Shown: in pieces, positions 1 through 6,240 of the stretch
Numbering within the stretch: position 1 is the first letter of the stretch
Layout of the letters: each line of letters begins with the position of its first letter
Assembly: GCA_945827465.1 (NCBI GenBank)
Contig: CALZOH010000187.1
Location: 1 to 6,259 of the forward strand
Reading direction: 5' to 3'
Length of the DNA: 6,259 nt
Source: an uncultured Prevotellaceae bacterium
GTDB taxonomy: Bacteria; Bacteroidota; Bacteroidia; Bacteroidales; Bacteroidaceae
The notes under the pieces: generated by a model
What the model was told of the DNA's origin: nothing
Databases searched by the model: none
Seen by the model: the letters and a program-made list of their open reading frames with translations, nothing else
Translations under genes and position numbers: made by a program

Positions 1-826
1 GAATATGCCCTGCCGCGTCTATATGGGACAAACCGACATGGAACGTCAGCGGCCCAATGTGGAACGCATGCGTATGTTAGGTGCCGAAGTGTACTCCGTG
101 ACAAGCGGGAACATGACACTGAAAGATGCCGTCAACGATGCTATCCGCGACTGGTGCTGTCATCCGCAGGATACGTTCTACATCATGGGCTCGGCCGTTG
201 GTCCTCATCCTTATCCCGACATTGTGGCCCGTCTGCAGAGCATCATCAGCGAAGAAATCAAGCAACAGCTGCCCGAGAAGACCGGTCGCGACTATCCCGA
301 CTATCTGATGGCCTGTGTGGGTGGCGGTTCCAATGCCATCGGTGCTTTTTATCACTACCTGGACGACGAGCGGGTGAAGTTAGTGGCTGCCGAGGCCGGA
401 GGACAAGGTGCCGATACACCTTTCACGGCGGCTACCATCCACAGCGGTACGGTGGGCATTCTGCACGGCAGTCGTACGCTGGTGCTGCAAACGGAGGACG
501 GACAAGTCATCGAACCCTACTCCATCTCGGCCGGCCTTGATTACCCGGGCATCGGTCCGGTGCACGCCCATCTGGCCCAGACCGGACGAGCCACCATTTA
601 TTCGGTCAACGACGACGAAGCCTTGCGCGCTGCCTATGAATTGACACGATTAGAAGGTATCATACCGGCTCTTGAGTCGGCTCACATCCTGGCCGTACTG
701 CCCAAAATGAAGTTCCGGCCTGAGGATGTAGTGGTAGTAAACGTGAGCGGACGCGGAGACAAGGACTTGGAGACTTATCTGAAACATCGGAACGAAATCA
801 CCACATTTGATTCCGAACAACACTAA
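1..826 (+). CDS. trpB: Tryptophan synthase beta subunit (5'-truncated by window)
   Basis: TrpB is the PLP-dependent beta chain of tryptophan synthase, condensing indole (channelled from TrpA) with L-serine to give L-tryptophan in the cytoplasm. The reading frame is open from base 2 and ends at TAA 824-826. The first in-frame ATG (base 5) is internal, because the protein enters at the conserved MxCRVYMGxxDMERQxxNVxRM segment; roughly the first 120-130 residues of a ~395-residue family protein, including the PLP-binding lysine, lie upstream. Numbering from that ATG, the PLP-phosphate loop GGGSNA is at 106-111, HSGTVGILHG at 146-155, SAGLDYPGIGP at 175-185, ALESAH at 222-227 and the C-terminal SGRGDKD at 248-254, all in the usual order. 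It belongs to the standard TrpB1 type that pairs with TrpA, and no key residue in the visible part is missing. trpE follows after about 4 nt. Identity is very secure; the true start cannot be seen. Confidence 0.97.
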   Translation, partial: NMPCRVYMGQTDMERQRPNVERMRMLGAEVYSVTSGNMTLKDAVNDAIRDWCCHPQDTFYIMGSAVGPHPYPDIVARLQSIISEEIKQQLPEKTGRDYPDYLMACVGGGSNAIGAFYHYLDDERVKLVAAEAGGQGADTPFTAATIHSGTVGILHGSRTLVLQTEDGQVIEPYSISAGLDYPGIGPVHAHLAQTGRATIYSVNDDEALRAAYELTRLEGIIPALESAHILAVLPKMKFRPEDVVVVNVSGRGDKDLETYLKHRNEITTFDSEQH

Positions 827-830
827 CATC

Positions 831-2249
831 ATGACCATGAATACTACGTCAGATTTCAGTTTCCGCACTACGTGCAAAACCTTGCTCTCCGACCGCTACA
901 CGCCGGTGAATGCCTACATGAAGGTGCGCGACCTCTATCCGCAAAGTTTCCTGATGGAAAGTTCCGATTACCACAGCGAGACCAACAGCCGTTCGTTCAT
1001 CGGCATCCATCCGCTGGCCAGCATCAGCGTTAGTCACGGACGTGTAACGATGAGATTCCCCGACGGTAGCGAACAGTCGGCTGACATTACCGACGACTAT
1101 CGGGTGGAGCATGCCTTTGCCGACTTCGGCCAACGCTTCCACATCAGCAACGACACCCTGGGCTACTGCGGCCTCTACGGCTACACGGCTTTTGATGCGG
1201 TGCGCTACTTCGAGAACATTCCGGTGAAGGACGAGACCATGGAAAAGAACGATGCGCCCGACATTCTATACATTTTATATAAGTACCTGATTGTATTCAA
1301 CCACCACGGCGACACCATGAATCTGATTGAACTTCTTGCCGAAGGAGAAGACGACCACTTCGACGAAGTAGAGCGACTGCTCAACAGTCCGAATGCTCCG
1401 GCCTTTGACTTTCACGCCATCGGTCCCTGCACCAGCACGCTCACCGACGAGGAACACAAGGCTAACATTCGGCAGTGCATCCGCCACTGCCTACGCGGCG
1501 ACGTTTTCCAAATTGTACCCAGCCGACGATTCGTGCAGCGCTATGAGGGCGACGACTTGCGCCTCTATCGTTCGCTGCGCAGCATCAACCCTTCGCCCTA
1601 TCTGTTCTACTTCGACTTCGGCGGCTTCCGCATCTTCGGTTCCTCGCCCGAAACCCACTGTTGCATCCGCGGCCGCGAAGCCTACATCGACCCGATTGCC
1701 GGCACTGTTCCCCGCACAGGCAACATAGAAGAAGACCGACGCAATGCCGAATACCTGCGCATGGACGCAAAGGAGAATGCCGAACACGTGATGTTGGTTG
1801 ACTTGGCTCGCAACGACCTAAGCCGCAACTGTCACGACGTGAAAGTGGAGAAGTATAAGGAAATGCAATTCTACAGCCACGTTATCCACCTCGTGAGCCG
1901 CGTCACCGGACAGTTGGACGAAGGAGCCGATGGCATGAAGGCGTTTATCGACACCTTTCCGGCCGGCACCCTCTCGGGCGCACCCAAAGTAGAAGCCATG
2001 AAGATTATCAGTCGCCTCGAGCCCCACAGCCGCGGTGCCTATGCCGGCTGCATCGGATTCTTGGGCTTCGACGGTCAGCTCAATCAGGCCATCATCATCC
2101 GCTCGTTTGTCAGCCGCAACGGCGAACTCTGGTTCCAGGCCGGCAGCGGCGTGGTGGCCAGAAGCAACGACGAATATGAATTGCAGGAAGTCAACCACAA
2201 GCTCGGCGCCCTGCGTAAGGCCATCGAAATGGCCGGACGCAACTGGTAG
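831..2249 (+). CDS. trpE: Anthranilate synthase component I
   Basis: TrpE converts chorismate plus ammonia (from TrpG) to anthranilate and pyruvate, the committed and normally tryptophan-inhibited step. From ATG 831 it is 472 aa. Near the N-terminus LMESS (residues 41-45) matches the LLES-type element that forms the tryptophan feedback site in studied TrpE proteins. The chorismate-binding domain shows, in order, QIVPSRRF, INPSPYLFYF, FGSSPE, PIAGTVPRTG, ENAEHVMLVDLARNDLSRN, YSHVIHLVSRV, TLSGAPKVEAM, RGAYAGCIGF and QAGSGVVARS. The Mg-binding glutamates of the family are expected in the EHVML and ELQEVNHK segments, and both are present. IAGTVPR differs from the common IAGTRPR, but this position varies in Bacteroidota. 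Start choice: the frame also opens at TTG 807, overlapping the trpB end, but ATG 831 or 837 (four or ten nt after the trpB stop) is more plausible; 831 against 837 cannot be settled by eye. The gene is intact. Confidence 0.97.
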   Translation: MTMNTTSDFSFRTTCKTLLSDRYTPVNAYMKVRDLYPQSFLMESSDYHSETNSRSFIGIHPLASISVSHGRVTMRFPDGSEQSADITDDYRVEHAFADFGQRFHISNDTLGYCGLYGYTAFDAVRYFENIPVKDETMEKNDAPDILYILYKYLIVFNHHGDTMNLIELLAEGEDDHFDEVERLLNSPNAPAFDFHAIGPCTSTLTDEEHKANIRQCIRHCLRGDVFQIVPSRRFVQRYEGDDLRLYRSLRSINPSPYLFYFDFGGFRIFGSSPETHCCIRGREAYIDPIAGTVPRTGNIEEDRRNAEYLRMDAKENAEHVMLVDLARNDLSRNCHDVKVEKYKEMQFYSHVIHLVSRVTGQLDEGADGMKAFIDTFPAGTLSGAPKVEAMKIISRLEPHSRGAYAGCIGFLGFDGQLNQAIIIRSFVSRNGELWFQAGSGVVARSNDEYELQEVNHKLGALRKAIEMAGRNW

Positions 2250-2285
2250 TTCACCCCTTATCCACCCATCGTAAAGACGAAGATT

Positions 2286-2876
2286 ATGAAAGTTACCATT
2301 ATCGACAACTACGACTCATTTACCTACAACCTGGCCCACCTGGTCAAGGCCTTGGGGGCCGAAGTCAGCGTCGTGCGCAACGACCGCTTTGCACCGGACG
2401 ATCTGTCCGACTCCGACAAACTGATTCTCTCACCCGGCCCCGGCATTCCCGACGAAGCCGGTCTTACCCTCCAAGTCATCGAGCGCTATGCCAAAGTGAA
2501 GCCCATCTTGGGTGTGTGTCTCGGCCATCAGGCCATCGGACAATTCTTCGGTGGCCGGCTCACCAATCTCGACCGCGTATTCCATGGCGAGCAAACGCCG
2601 GTCCGCATCCTGCCCACGGGCGACTACCTTTTCGACTCCTTGCCCGACACGCTGCAAGTGGGAAGGTATCATTCCTGGGTGGTCGACACCCTCCACTTCC
2701 CCGACGAACTCGAGGTGACCGCGCTGAGCGAAGAGGGACAAGTAATGGCCCTGCGCCATCGCCGCTACGACGTAAGGGGCATTCAGTTCCACCCCGAATC
2801 GGTGCTCACGCCCGAAGGGAAAAACATCATCAGTAATTGGCTGAAACATCCATTCACATCAAAAGAAACTTACTAA
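2286..2876 (+). CDS. trpG: Anthranilate synthase component II (glutamine amidotransferase)
   Basis: TrpG is the class I glutamine amidotransferase subunit that hydrolyses glutamine and passes ammonia to TrpE. The 196-aa length is normal for a stand-alone TrpG, not fused to TrpD as in enteric bacteria. Visible motifs: N-terminal IDNYDSFTYNL (6-16), oxyanion-region SPGPGIPDEAG (49-59), nucleophile elbow GVCLGHQAIG with Cys78 (76-85), YHSWVV (128-133) and QFHPES with His169 and Glu171 completing the Cys-His-Glu triad. The family also contains PabA, which serves folate synthesis, and in some bacteria one protein serves both; position between trpE and trpD makes the tryptophan role certain, while a second role cannot be judged here. 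ATG 2286 gives the family-typical MKVTIIDNYDSF start and follows a 36-nt gap, the longest inside the operon, whose last bases are purine-rich (aaagacgaaga). Confidence 0.97.
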   Translation: MKVTIIDNYDSFTYNLAHLVKALGAEVSVVRNDRFAPDDLSDSDKLILSPGPGIPDEAGLTLQVIERYAKVKPILGVCLGHQAIGQFFGGRLTNLDRVFHGEQTPVRILPTGDYLFDSLPDTLQVGRYHSWVVDTLHFPDELEVTALSEEGQVMALRHRRYDVRGIQFHPESVLTPEGKNIISNWLKHPFTSKETY

Positions 2877-2887
2877 TTACCTATGCC

Positions 2888-3886
2888 ATGAAAGAAATTC
2901 TGAAACGCCTCATTGCAGGAGGCAGCAACCTGAGCCGTGAAGAGCTCAAGGAAGTGATGATTCAAATTACCCGCGAAGCTTATTCGCGCGAAGAGATTGC
3001 AGCCCTTCTGATGGGCTTGCAGGTGAAAGGCATTGCAGCAGAAGAGCTGTTAGGCCTGCGCGACGGTTTGCTTGAAACCGGAACAGCCGTCGACCTGAAT
3101 CCCTATCGACCCATTGACATTGTGGGCACAGGCGGCGACGGTAAGAATACGTTCAACATCTCCACATGTGCCTGCTTCGTAGTAGCCGGAGCCGGATACA
3201 AAGTAGCCAAGCACGGCAACTATGCCGCCACCTCCGTGTCGGGAGCCAGCAGCGTGCTCGAAAACCACGGCATCAAATTCACCAAAGATCCCGGCAAGCT
3301 GCGCCAGAGCATCGAGAGCTGCAACATGGTTTACCTCCATGCCCCGCTCTTTGCCAACGGCATGAAGTTTGTTGGCCCCGTGCGCAAGGCCTTGGGCGTA
3401 CCCACGTGTTTCAATCTGCTCGGGCCGCTCATCAATCCCTGCCGTCCCACTTACCAGTTGTTGGGCGTAGCCAATCTGGCACAAATGCGCCTTTACAACA
3501 ACGTACTGCAGAAGATCAACGTCAACTATGGCATTGTCAACAGTCTTGATAGGTACGACGAGATTTCGCTCACGGGTCCGTTCAAGATTCTGACGCGCAA
3601 CAATGAGCGAGTGTTAAATCCCTCCGACCTCGGTCTGCCCCAAATCCGTCAGGAAGAGCTCTACGGCGGCAGCACGCCTCAGGAGGCCAAGCACATCTTC
3701 GACTCCGTATTGGAAGGTACGTCTACCGACAGTCAGCGCACGGCCGTGGCCATCAACGCCGCCTTTGCCATTCAGCTGATGGATGCCGAAAAGAGCATTC
3801 GCGAATGTCTTGACATGGCCTTTGAGAGCATCGACAGCAAGCGTGCCCTCTCGTGCCTGCAAAAACTGATCGAGATTTATCAATAA
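2888..3886 (+). CDS. trpD: Anthranilate phosphoribosyltransferase
   Basis: TrpD transfers phosphoribose from PRPP to anthranilate, giving N-(5-phosphoribosyl)anthranilate and pyrophosphate. It is 332 aa from ATG 2888; the frame opens earlier at TTG 2837 inside trpG, but ATG 2888 gives the family N-terminus (MKEILKRLIAG) and normal length. The PRPP loop GTGGDGKNTFNIST is at 80-93, KHGN at 108-111, VGPVRKALG with the conserved Arg166 at 162-170, FNLLGPLINP at 175-184, and the Mg-binding Asp224-Glu225 pair in YDEIS. Several positions differ from the general consensus: Tyr112 where KHGNR has Arg, Ala156 where a histidine often stands (HPAM region), and NSLDRYDE (218-225) where relatives have HSLDGYDE. 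Tyr112 seems typical of Bacteroidota; the others are described under findings. The key PRPP and Mg elements are intact, so I expect an active enzyme. It lies 11 nt after trpG and 12 nt before trpC. Confidence 0.96.
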   Translation: MKEILKRLIAGGSNLSREELKEVMIQITREAYSREEIAALLMGLQVKGIAAEELLGLRDGLLETGTAVDLNPYRPIDIVGTGGDGKNTFNISTCACFVVAGAGYKVAKHGNYAATSVSGASSVLENHGIKFTKDPGKLRQSIESCNMVYLHAPLFANGMKFVGPVRKALGVPTCFNLLGPLINPCRPTYQLLGVANLAQMRLYNNVLQKINVNYGIVNSLDRYDEISLTGPFKILTRNNERVLNPSDLGLPQIRQEELYGGSTPQEAKHIFDSVLEGTSTDSQRTAVAINAAFAIQLMDAEKSIRECLDMAFESIDSKRALSCLQKLIEIYQ

Positions 3887-3898
3887 TCCACTCCAGCC

Positions 3899-4699
3899 AT
3901 GGCTACCATATTAGAAGAAATCACGGCACGCAAGCGTCACGACCTACAAGCGGTCATGGAGAATGTTCCGGCCCATGAACTCTACTCCCGGGTGGAACGG
4001 CTCATGGAGGCCGGCACACCTCACCGCTCACTGGCCGAAGCGCTCCGCAAGAGCCCGACGGGCATCATTGCCGAATTCAAGCGCAAGTCGCCATCGAAGG
4101 GATGGATTCACCGCGAGGCACGTCCTGAAGACATCGTGCCTGCTTATGCCCGCGCCGGTGCTGCCGGCCTCTCGATCTTGACTGACGAGCCCTATTTTGG
4201 TGGATGCAATGCCTTCGTCGAGGCGGTTCGCCCCTTGGTGGAACAGCCTATCCTGCGCAAGGACTTCACCATTGACGAATATCAGGTGTTTGAAGCCAAA
4301 TCGATAGGCGCAGACGCCATCCTGCTCATTGCCGCCTGCCTCACTCCGGCCGAATGCCGCCTGTTAGGCCGACGGGCTAAGGAACTGGAACTCGACGTAC
4401 TGCTCGAAATTCATGAAGAGCGTGAGGTGGACTATCTCGACACGGAGTATGTGACCATTGCCGGAGTAAACAACCGCAATCTGCATGCCTTCCGCACCGA
4501 CATCAACACCTCGTTCCGCCTCTCGGCACTCATACCCGACAACTTCGTCAGAATTTCCGAAAGCGGCCTCAGCCGGGCAGAAGACCTCCGACTGCTTCGG
4601 TCCTCCGGCTACGAAGGCTTCCTCATGGGCGAACAGTTCATGAAGGCCGAGCAACCCGCCCAGGCCTTGCAACAACTCATTCAAGAACTCGAGGCATGA
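3899..4699 (+). CDS. trpC: Indole-3-glycerol phosphate synthase
   Basis: TrpC closes the indole ring: CdRP is decarboxylated and cyclised to indole-3-glycerol phosphate. The protein is a 266-aa single TIM barrel, not fused to TrpF as in E. coli. The N-terminal helix MATILEEITARKR is typical and supports ATG 3899. Catalytic segments in barrel order: IIAEFKRKSPSKG with Glu59 and Lys61 (56-68), ILTDEPYFGG (93-102), PILRKDFTIDEYQ with Lys121 (117-129), GADAILLIAA (137-146), LLEIHEE with Glu170 (168-174), GVNNRNL with Asn191 (189-195), ISESG with Ser222 (219-223), and the phosphate-binding FLMGE (241-245). These align with the residues established for Sulfolobus TrpC (Glu51, Lys53, Lys110, Glu159, Asn180, Ser211); I placed them by motif, without an alignment program. 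Its TGA stop overlaps the trpF start in ATGA, suggesting coupled translation. Confidence 0.97.
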   Translation: MATILEEITARKRHDLQAVMENVPAHELYSRVERLMEAGTPHRSLAEALRKSPTGIIAEFKRKSPSKGWIHREARPEDIVPAYARAGAAGLSILTDEPYFGGCNAFVEAVRPLVEQPILRKDFTIDEYQVFEAKSIGADAILLIAACLTPAECRLLGRRAKELELDVLLEIHEEREVDYLDTEYVTIAGVNNRNLHAFRTDINTSFRLSALIPDNFVRISESGLSRAEDLRLLRSSGYEGFLMGEQFMKAEQPAQALQQLIQELEA

Positions 4700-5316
4700 T
4701 CGTAAAAGTATGTGGCATGAGCGATGCCGTCAACATCCGACTGGCCGAACAACTCAACATCGACTGGATGGGTTTCATTTTCTATCCTCCGTCGCCCCGA
4801 TATGTTGACCATAGGCCCGACTACCTACCCGAGCGGCAACAACGCGTGGGAGTATTTGTCAATGCTGACGAATCCTTCATCCTCTCCCGCATCAGCCTCT
4901 TCGGCCTGCAACTGCTGCAGTTGCACGGACACGAAACGCCCCGGCAGTGCCGCTCCCTGCGTGAGGCAACCGGGCTGAGCGTCATCAAAGCCTTTTCGGT
5001 GAAGAGTGCAGCCGACGTGGCACTGACCCGTCATTACGAAGGGGCAGCCGACTACTTCCTCTTCGACACCCCCACGCCCGGAGTAGGCGGCAGCGGCCAA
5101 AGTTTCGACCACTCGCTGCTCGACCACTACACCGGCACCACTCCCTTCCTACTGAGCGGCGGACTGGGGCCCGACAGTGTGAGCCACATCCTCGCCCTGC
5201 GCCATCCCCGAATGGCAGGTATCGACCTCAACAGCCGATTTGAAACTGCACCGGGCATCAAGAGCATCCACCGACTGCAACAATTTCTTCAAACATTGGG
5301 CCAAGCAGCCCTTTAA
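4696..5316 (+). CDS. trpF: Phosphoribosylanthranilate isomerase
   Basis: TrpF carries out the Amadori rearrangement of phosphoribosylanthranilate to CdRP, the substrate of the adjacent TrpC. The 206-aa length fits a stand-alone TIM-barrel TrpF. The general base Cys6 sits in the N-terminal MIVKVCGM, and the general acid is Asp124 in YFLFDTPTPG. Other family segments are WMGFIFYPPSPRYV (24-37), VGVFVN (51-56), LQLHGHE (74-80), VIKAF (96-100), the phosphate-binding GGSGQSFD (131-138), FLLSGGL (151-157) and GIDLNSRFETAPGIKS (175-190). The last has NSR where many proteobacterial enzymes have SSG; I regard it as a Bacteroidota form. The start codon overlaps the trpC stop by 4 nt, so it is probably translated by termination-reinitiation, keeping TrpC and TrpF in step although they are separate proteins. 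The coding strand is notably richer in C than in G. Confidence 0.96.
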   Translation: MIVKVCGMSDAVNIRLAEQLNIDWMGFIFYPPSPRYVDHRPDYLPERQQRVGVFVNADESFILSRISLFGLQLLQLHGHETPRQCRSLREATGLSVIKAFSVKSAADVALTRHYEGAADYFLFDTPTPGVGGSGQSFDHSLLDHYTGTTPFLLSGGLGPDSVSHILALRHPRMAGIDLNSRFETAPGIKSIHRLQQFLQTLGQAAL

Positions 5317-5345
5317 AATCATCAAAAAACAAATACATTATATAT
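5317..5345 (+). promoter_or_regulatory. A/T-rich translation start region ahead of trpA
   Basis: The 29-nt gap between trpF and trpA has 25 A or T and no G at all, in a neighbourhood dominated by C. It contains a run of six A and ends in an alternating TA stretch running into the ATG. There is no Shine-Dalgarno. Bacteroidota ribosomes are known to rely little on that pairing and to favour A/T-rich, unstructured leaders, so this is best read as an open ribosome-loading site. I found no convincing TTTG / TAnnTTTG promoter in it. Confidence 0.35.
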
Positions 5346-6119
5346 ATGAATAGAATCAATCAACTCTTTCAAGAAAAACAATCGGGCATCCTGTCCATTT
5401 ACTTCTGCGCAGGCGACCCCACGCCCGACTCAACCCTGCCCACACTGCAAGCCCTGCAGGCAGCAGGCATCGACCTGGTAGAAATCGGCGTACCCTTCAG
5501 CGACCCCATGGCCGACGGACCAACCATACAGTCAGCCTCCACCCGCTCCCTTCGCGGCGGCATGAACCTGCGAAAGCTCTTCGACCAACTGCGACACGTG
5601 CGCCCCACCATCCACATCCCCCTCATCCTGATGGGCTATCTCAACGTCTTCTATCAATACGGATTCGAGCACTTCTGCCAAAGCTGTCAGGAGTGCGGCA
5701 TCGACGGAGCCATCATTCCCGACCTCCCCTTCGACGTATATCTCAAAGACTATAAACCCATCGCCGACCGGTACGGACTGAACATCATCATGCTCATCAC
5801 ACCCGAAACCGAAGAAGAGCGCATCCGACTCATCGACCGTCACACCAACGGATTCATCTATGAAGTATCGACCAACGCCACCACCGGAGCCCAACAAAGC
5901 TACGACGAGCAGACCTTGGCCTACTTCAAACGCATTCACGACATGCAGCTGCGCAATCCCACCCTCATCGGCTTCGGTGTCTCCAACCGTGCCACCCTGC
6001 AAGCCGCGCAGCGCTATGCCGCCGGAGCCATCGTAGGCAGCAAGTTCGTCAAGTTGGCCGAGCAAGTCTCATCGCCCGAACAAGCCATCGCCCATCTGCT
6101 CGAGGAATTGAAAAAATAA
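5346..6119 (+). CDS. trpA: Tryptophan synthase alpha subunit
   Basis: TrpA cleaves indole-3-glycerol phosphate to indole and glyceraldehyde 3-phosphate and channels the indole to TrpB. It is 257 aa, normal to slightly short. The catalytic pair is visible in LVEIGVPFSDPMADGPTIQ: Glu46 and Asp57 correspond to E. coli Glu49 and Asp60. IYFCAGDP (18-25) replaces the FIPYxTAGDP-type strand 1, PDLP is at 125-128, IYEVSTNATTG at 171-181 carries Tyr172 and Thr180 (E. coli Tyr175 and Thr183), and the phosphate site is formed by GFGVS (209-213) and GSKFVKL (231-237). The mobile loop has Ala178 where most TrpA proteins have Gly (E. coli Gly181); small residues here seem usual in Bacteroides relatives. 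trpA is last in the operon and trpB first, so the two subunits of one complex are encoded about 4.5 kb apart. ATG 5346 is preceded by an A/T-rich leader. A hairpin follows 21 nt after the stop. Confidence 0.97.
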   Translation: MNRINQLFQEKQSGILSIYFCAGDPTPDSTLPTLQALQAAGIDLVEIGVPFSDPMADGPTIQSASTRSLRGGMNLRKLFDQLRHVRPTIHIPLILMGYLNVFYQYGFEHFCQSCQECGIDGAIIPDLPFDVYLKDYKPIADRYGLNIIMLITPETEEERIRLIDRHTNGFIYEVSTNATTGAQQSYDEQTLAYFKRIHDMQLRNPTLIGFGVSNRATLQAAQRYAAGAIVGSKFVKLAEQVSSPEQAIAHLLEELKK

Positions 6120-6140
6120 ACCCGGCCCTTTCAAAACCGC

Positions 6141-6175
6141 AACACGTCTCTCTTGCCCCCCAAGAGAGACGTGTT
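6141..6175 (+). terminator. Operon-end hairpin, probable terminator
   Basis: AACACGTCTCTCTTG (6141-6155) and CAAGAGAGACGTGTT (6161-6175) are exact reverse complements: a perfect 15-bp stem with a 5-nt CCCCC loop, 21 nt after the trpA stop. Only TTT (6174-6176, partly in the stem) follows on the + strand, so the classic U-tract is poor. On the - strand the stem is followed by GCGGTTTTG, so it might also act on transcripts arriving from the other side. Location and stability argue for transcription end and/or 3'-end protection of the trp mRNA. Confidence 0.75.
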
Positions 6176-6190
6176 TGGTAATAAGAAAAA

Positions 6191-6216
6191 CTCACTCCTG
6201 TCGAGAGTGACACAAG
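6191..6216 (+). repeat. 26-nt palindromic repeat, copy 1
   Basis: The unit begins CTCACT, has an 8-nt variable middle, and ends GAGTGACACAAG. It matches copy 2 at 20 of 26 positions, including the whole 12-nt right end. Inside it TCACTC (6192-6197) pairs with GAGTGA (6205-6210) around a 7-nt loop. It lies in the non-coding tail beyond the terminator hairpin; function unknown. Confidence 0.6.
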
Positions 6217-6240
6217 AGTAAAAGTATTCTTGCCTCACTT
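6205..6240 (+). other. Possible interrupted hairpin spanning the two repeats
   Basis: GAGTGA (6205-6210) pairs with TCACTT (6235-6240), then after a 2x2 internal loop CAAGAGTA (6213-6220) pairs with TATTCTTG (6225-6232) around an AAAG loop. That is 14 pairs with two G-U wobbles. This fold competes with the small palindromes of the two repeat copies; which forms, if any, cannot be told from sequence. Confidence 0.4.

Noticed and set aside
5..826. ATG at base 5 as the true start of trpB
   Set aside because: The frame is open from base 2 and the protein begins mid-domain, lacking the N-terminal part with the PLP lysine, so this is a window cut and not a short gene.
1261..1290. A/T-rich patch in trpE with TACATTTT resembling a Bacteroidota -7 element
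   Set aside because: The element is imperfect, no TTTG lies at the right distance upstream, and the bases encode the conserved hydrophobic ILYILYKYLI segment.
2430..2849. Long reverse-strand and shifted-frame open frames across the operon (for example 2430-2849, 5532-6065)
   Set aside because: They lie wholly inside well-supported trp genes, have no recognisable motifs, and reflect the C/G-ending codon use that removes stops from the other frames.
2837..2887. TTG 2837 as the trpD start, overlapping trpG by 40 nt
   Set aside because: It would add 17 residues without resemblance to the TrpD N-terminus; ATG 2888 gives MKEILKRL and the usual length.
6221..6228. Reverse-strand TACTTTTA as a promoter -7 element
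   Set aside because: The last base does not match TAnnTTTG, no -33 TTTG is found upstream on that strand, and it would read into the trp terminator.
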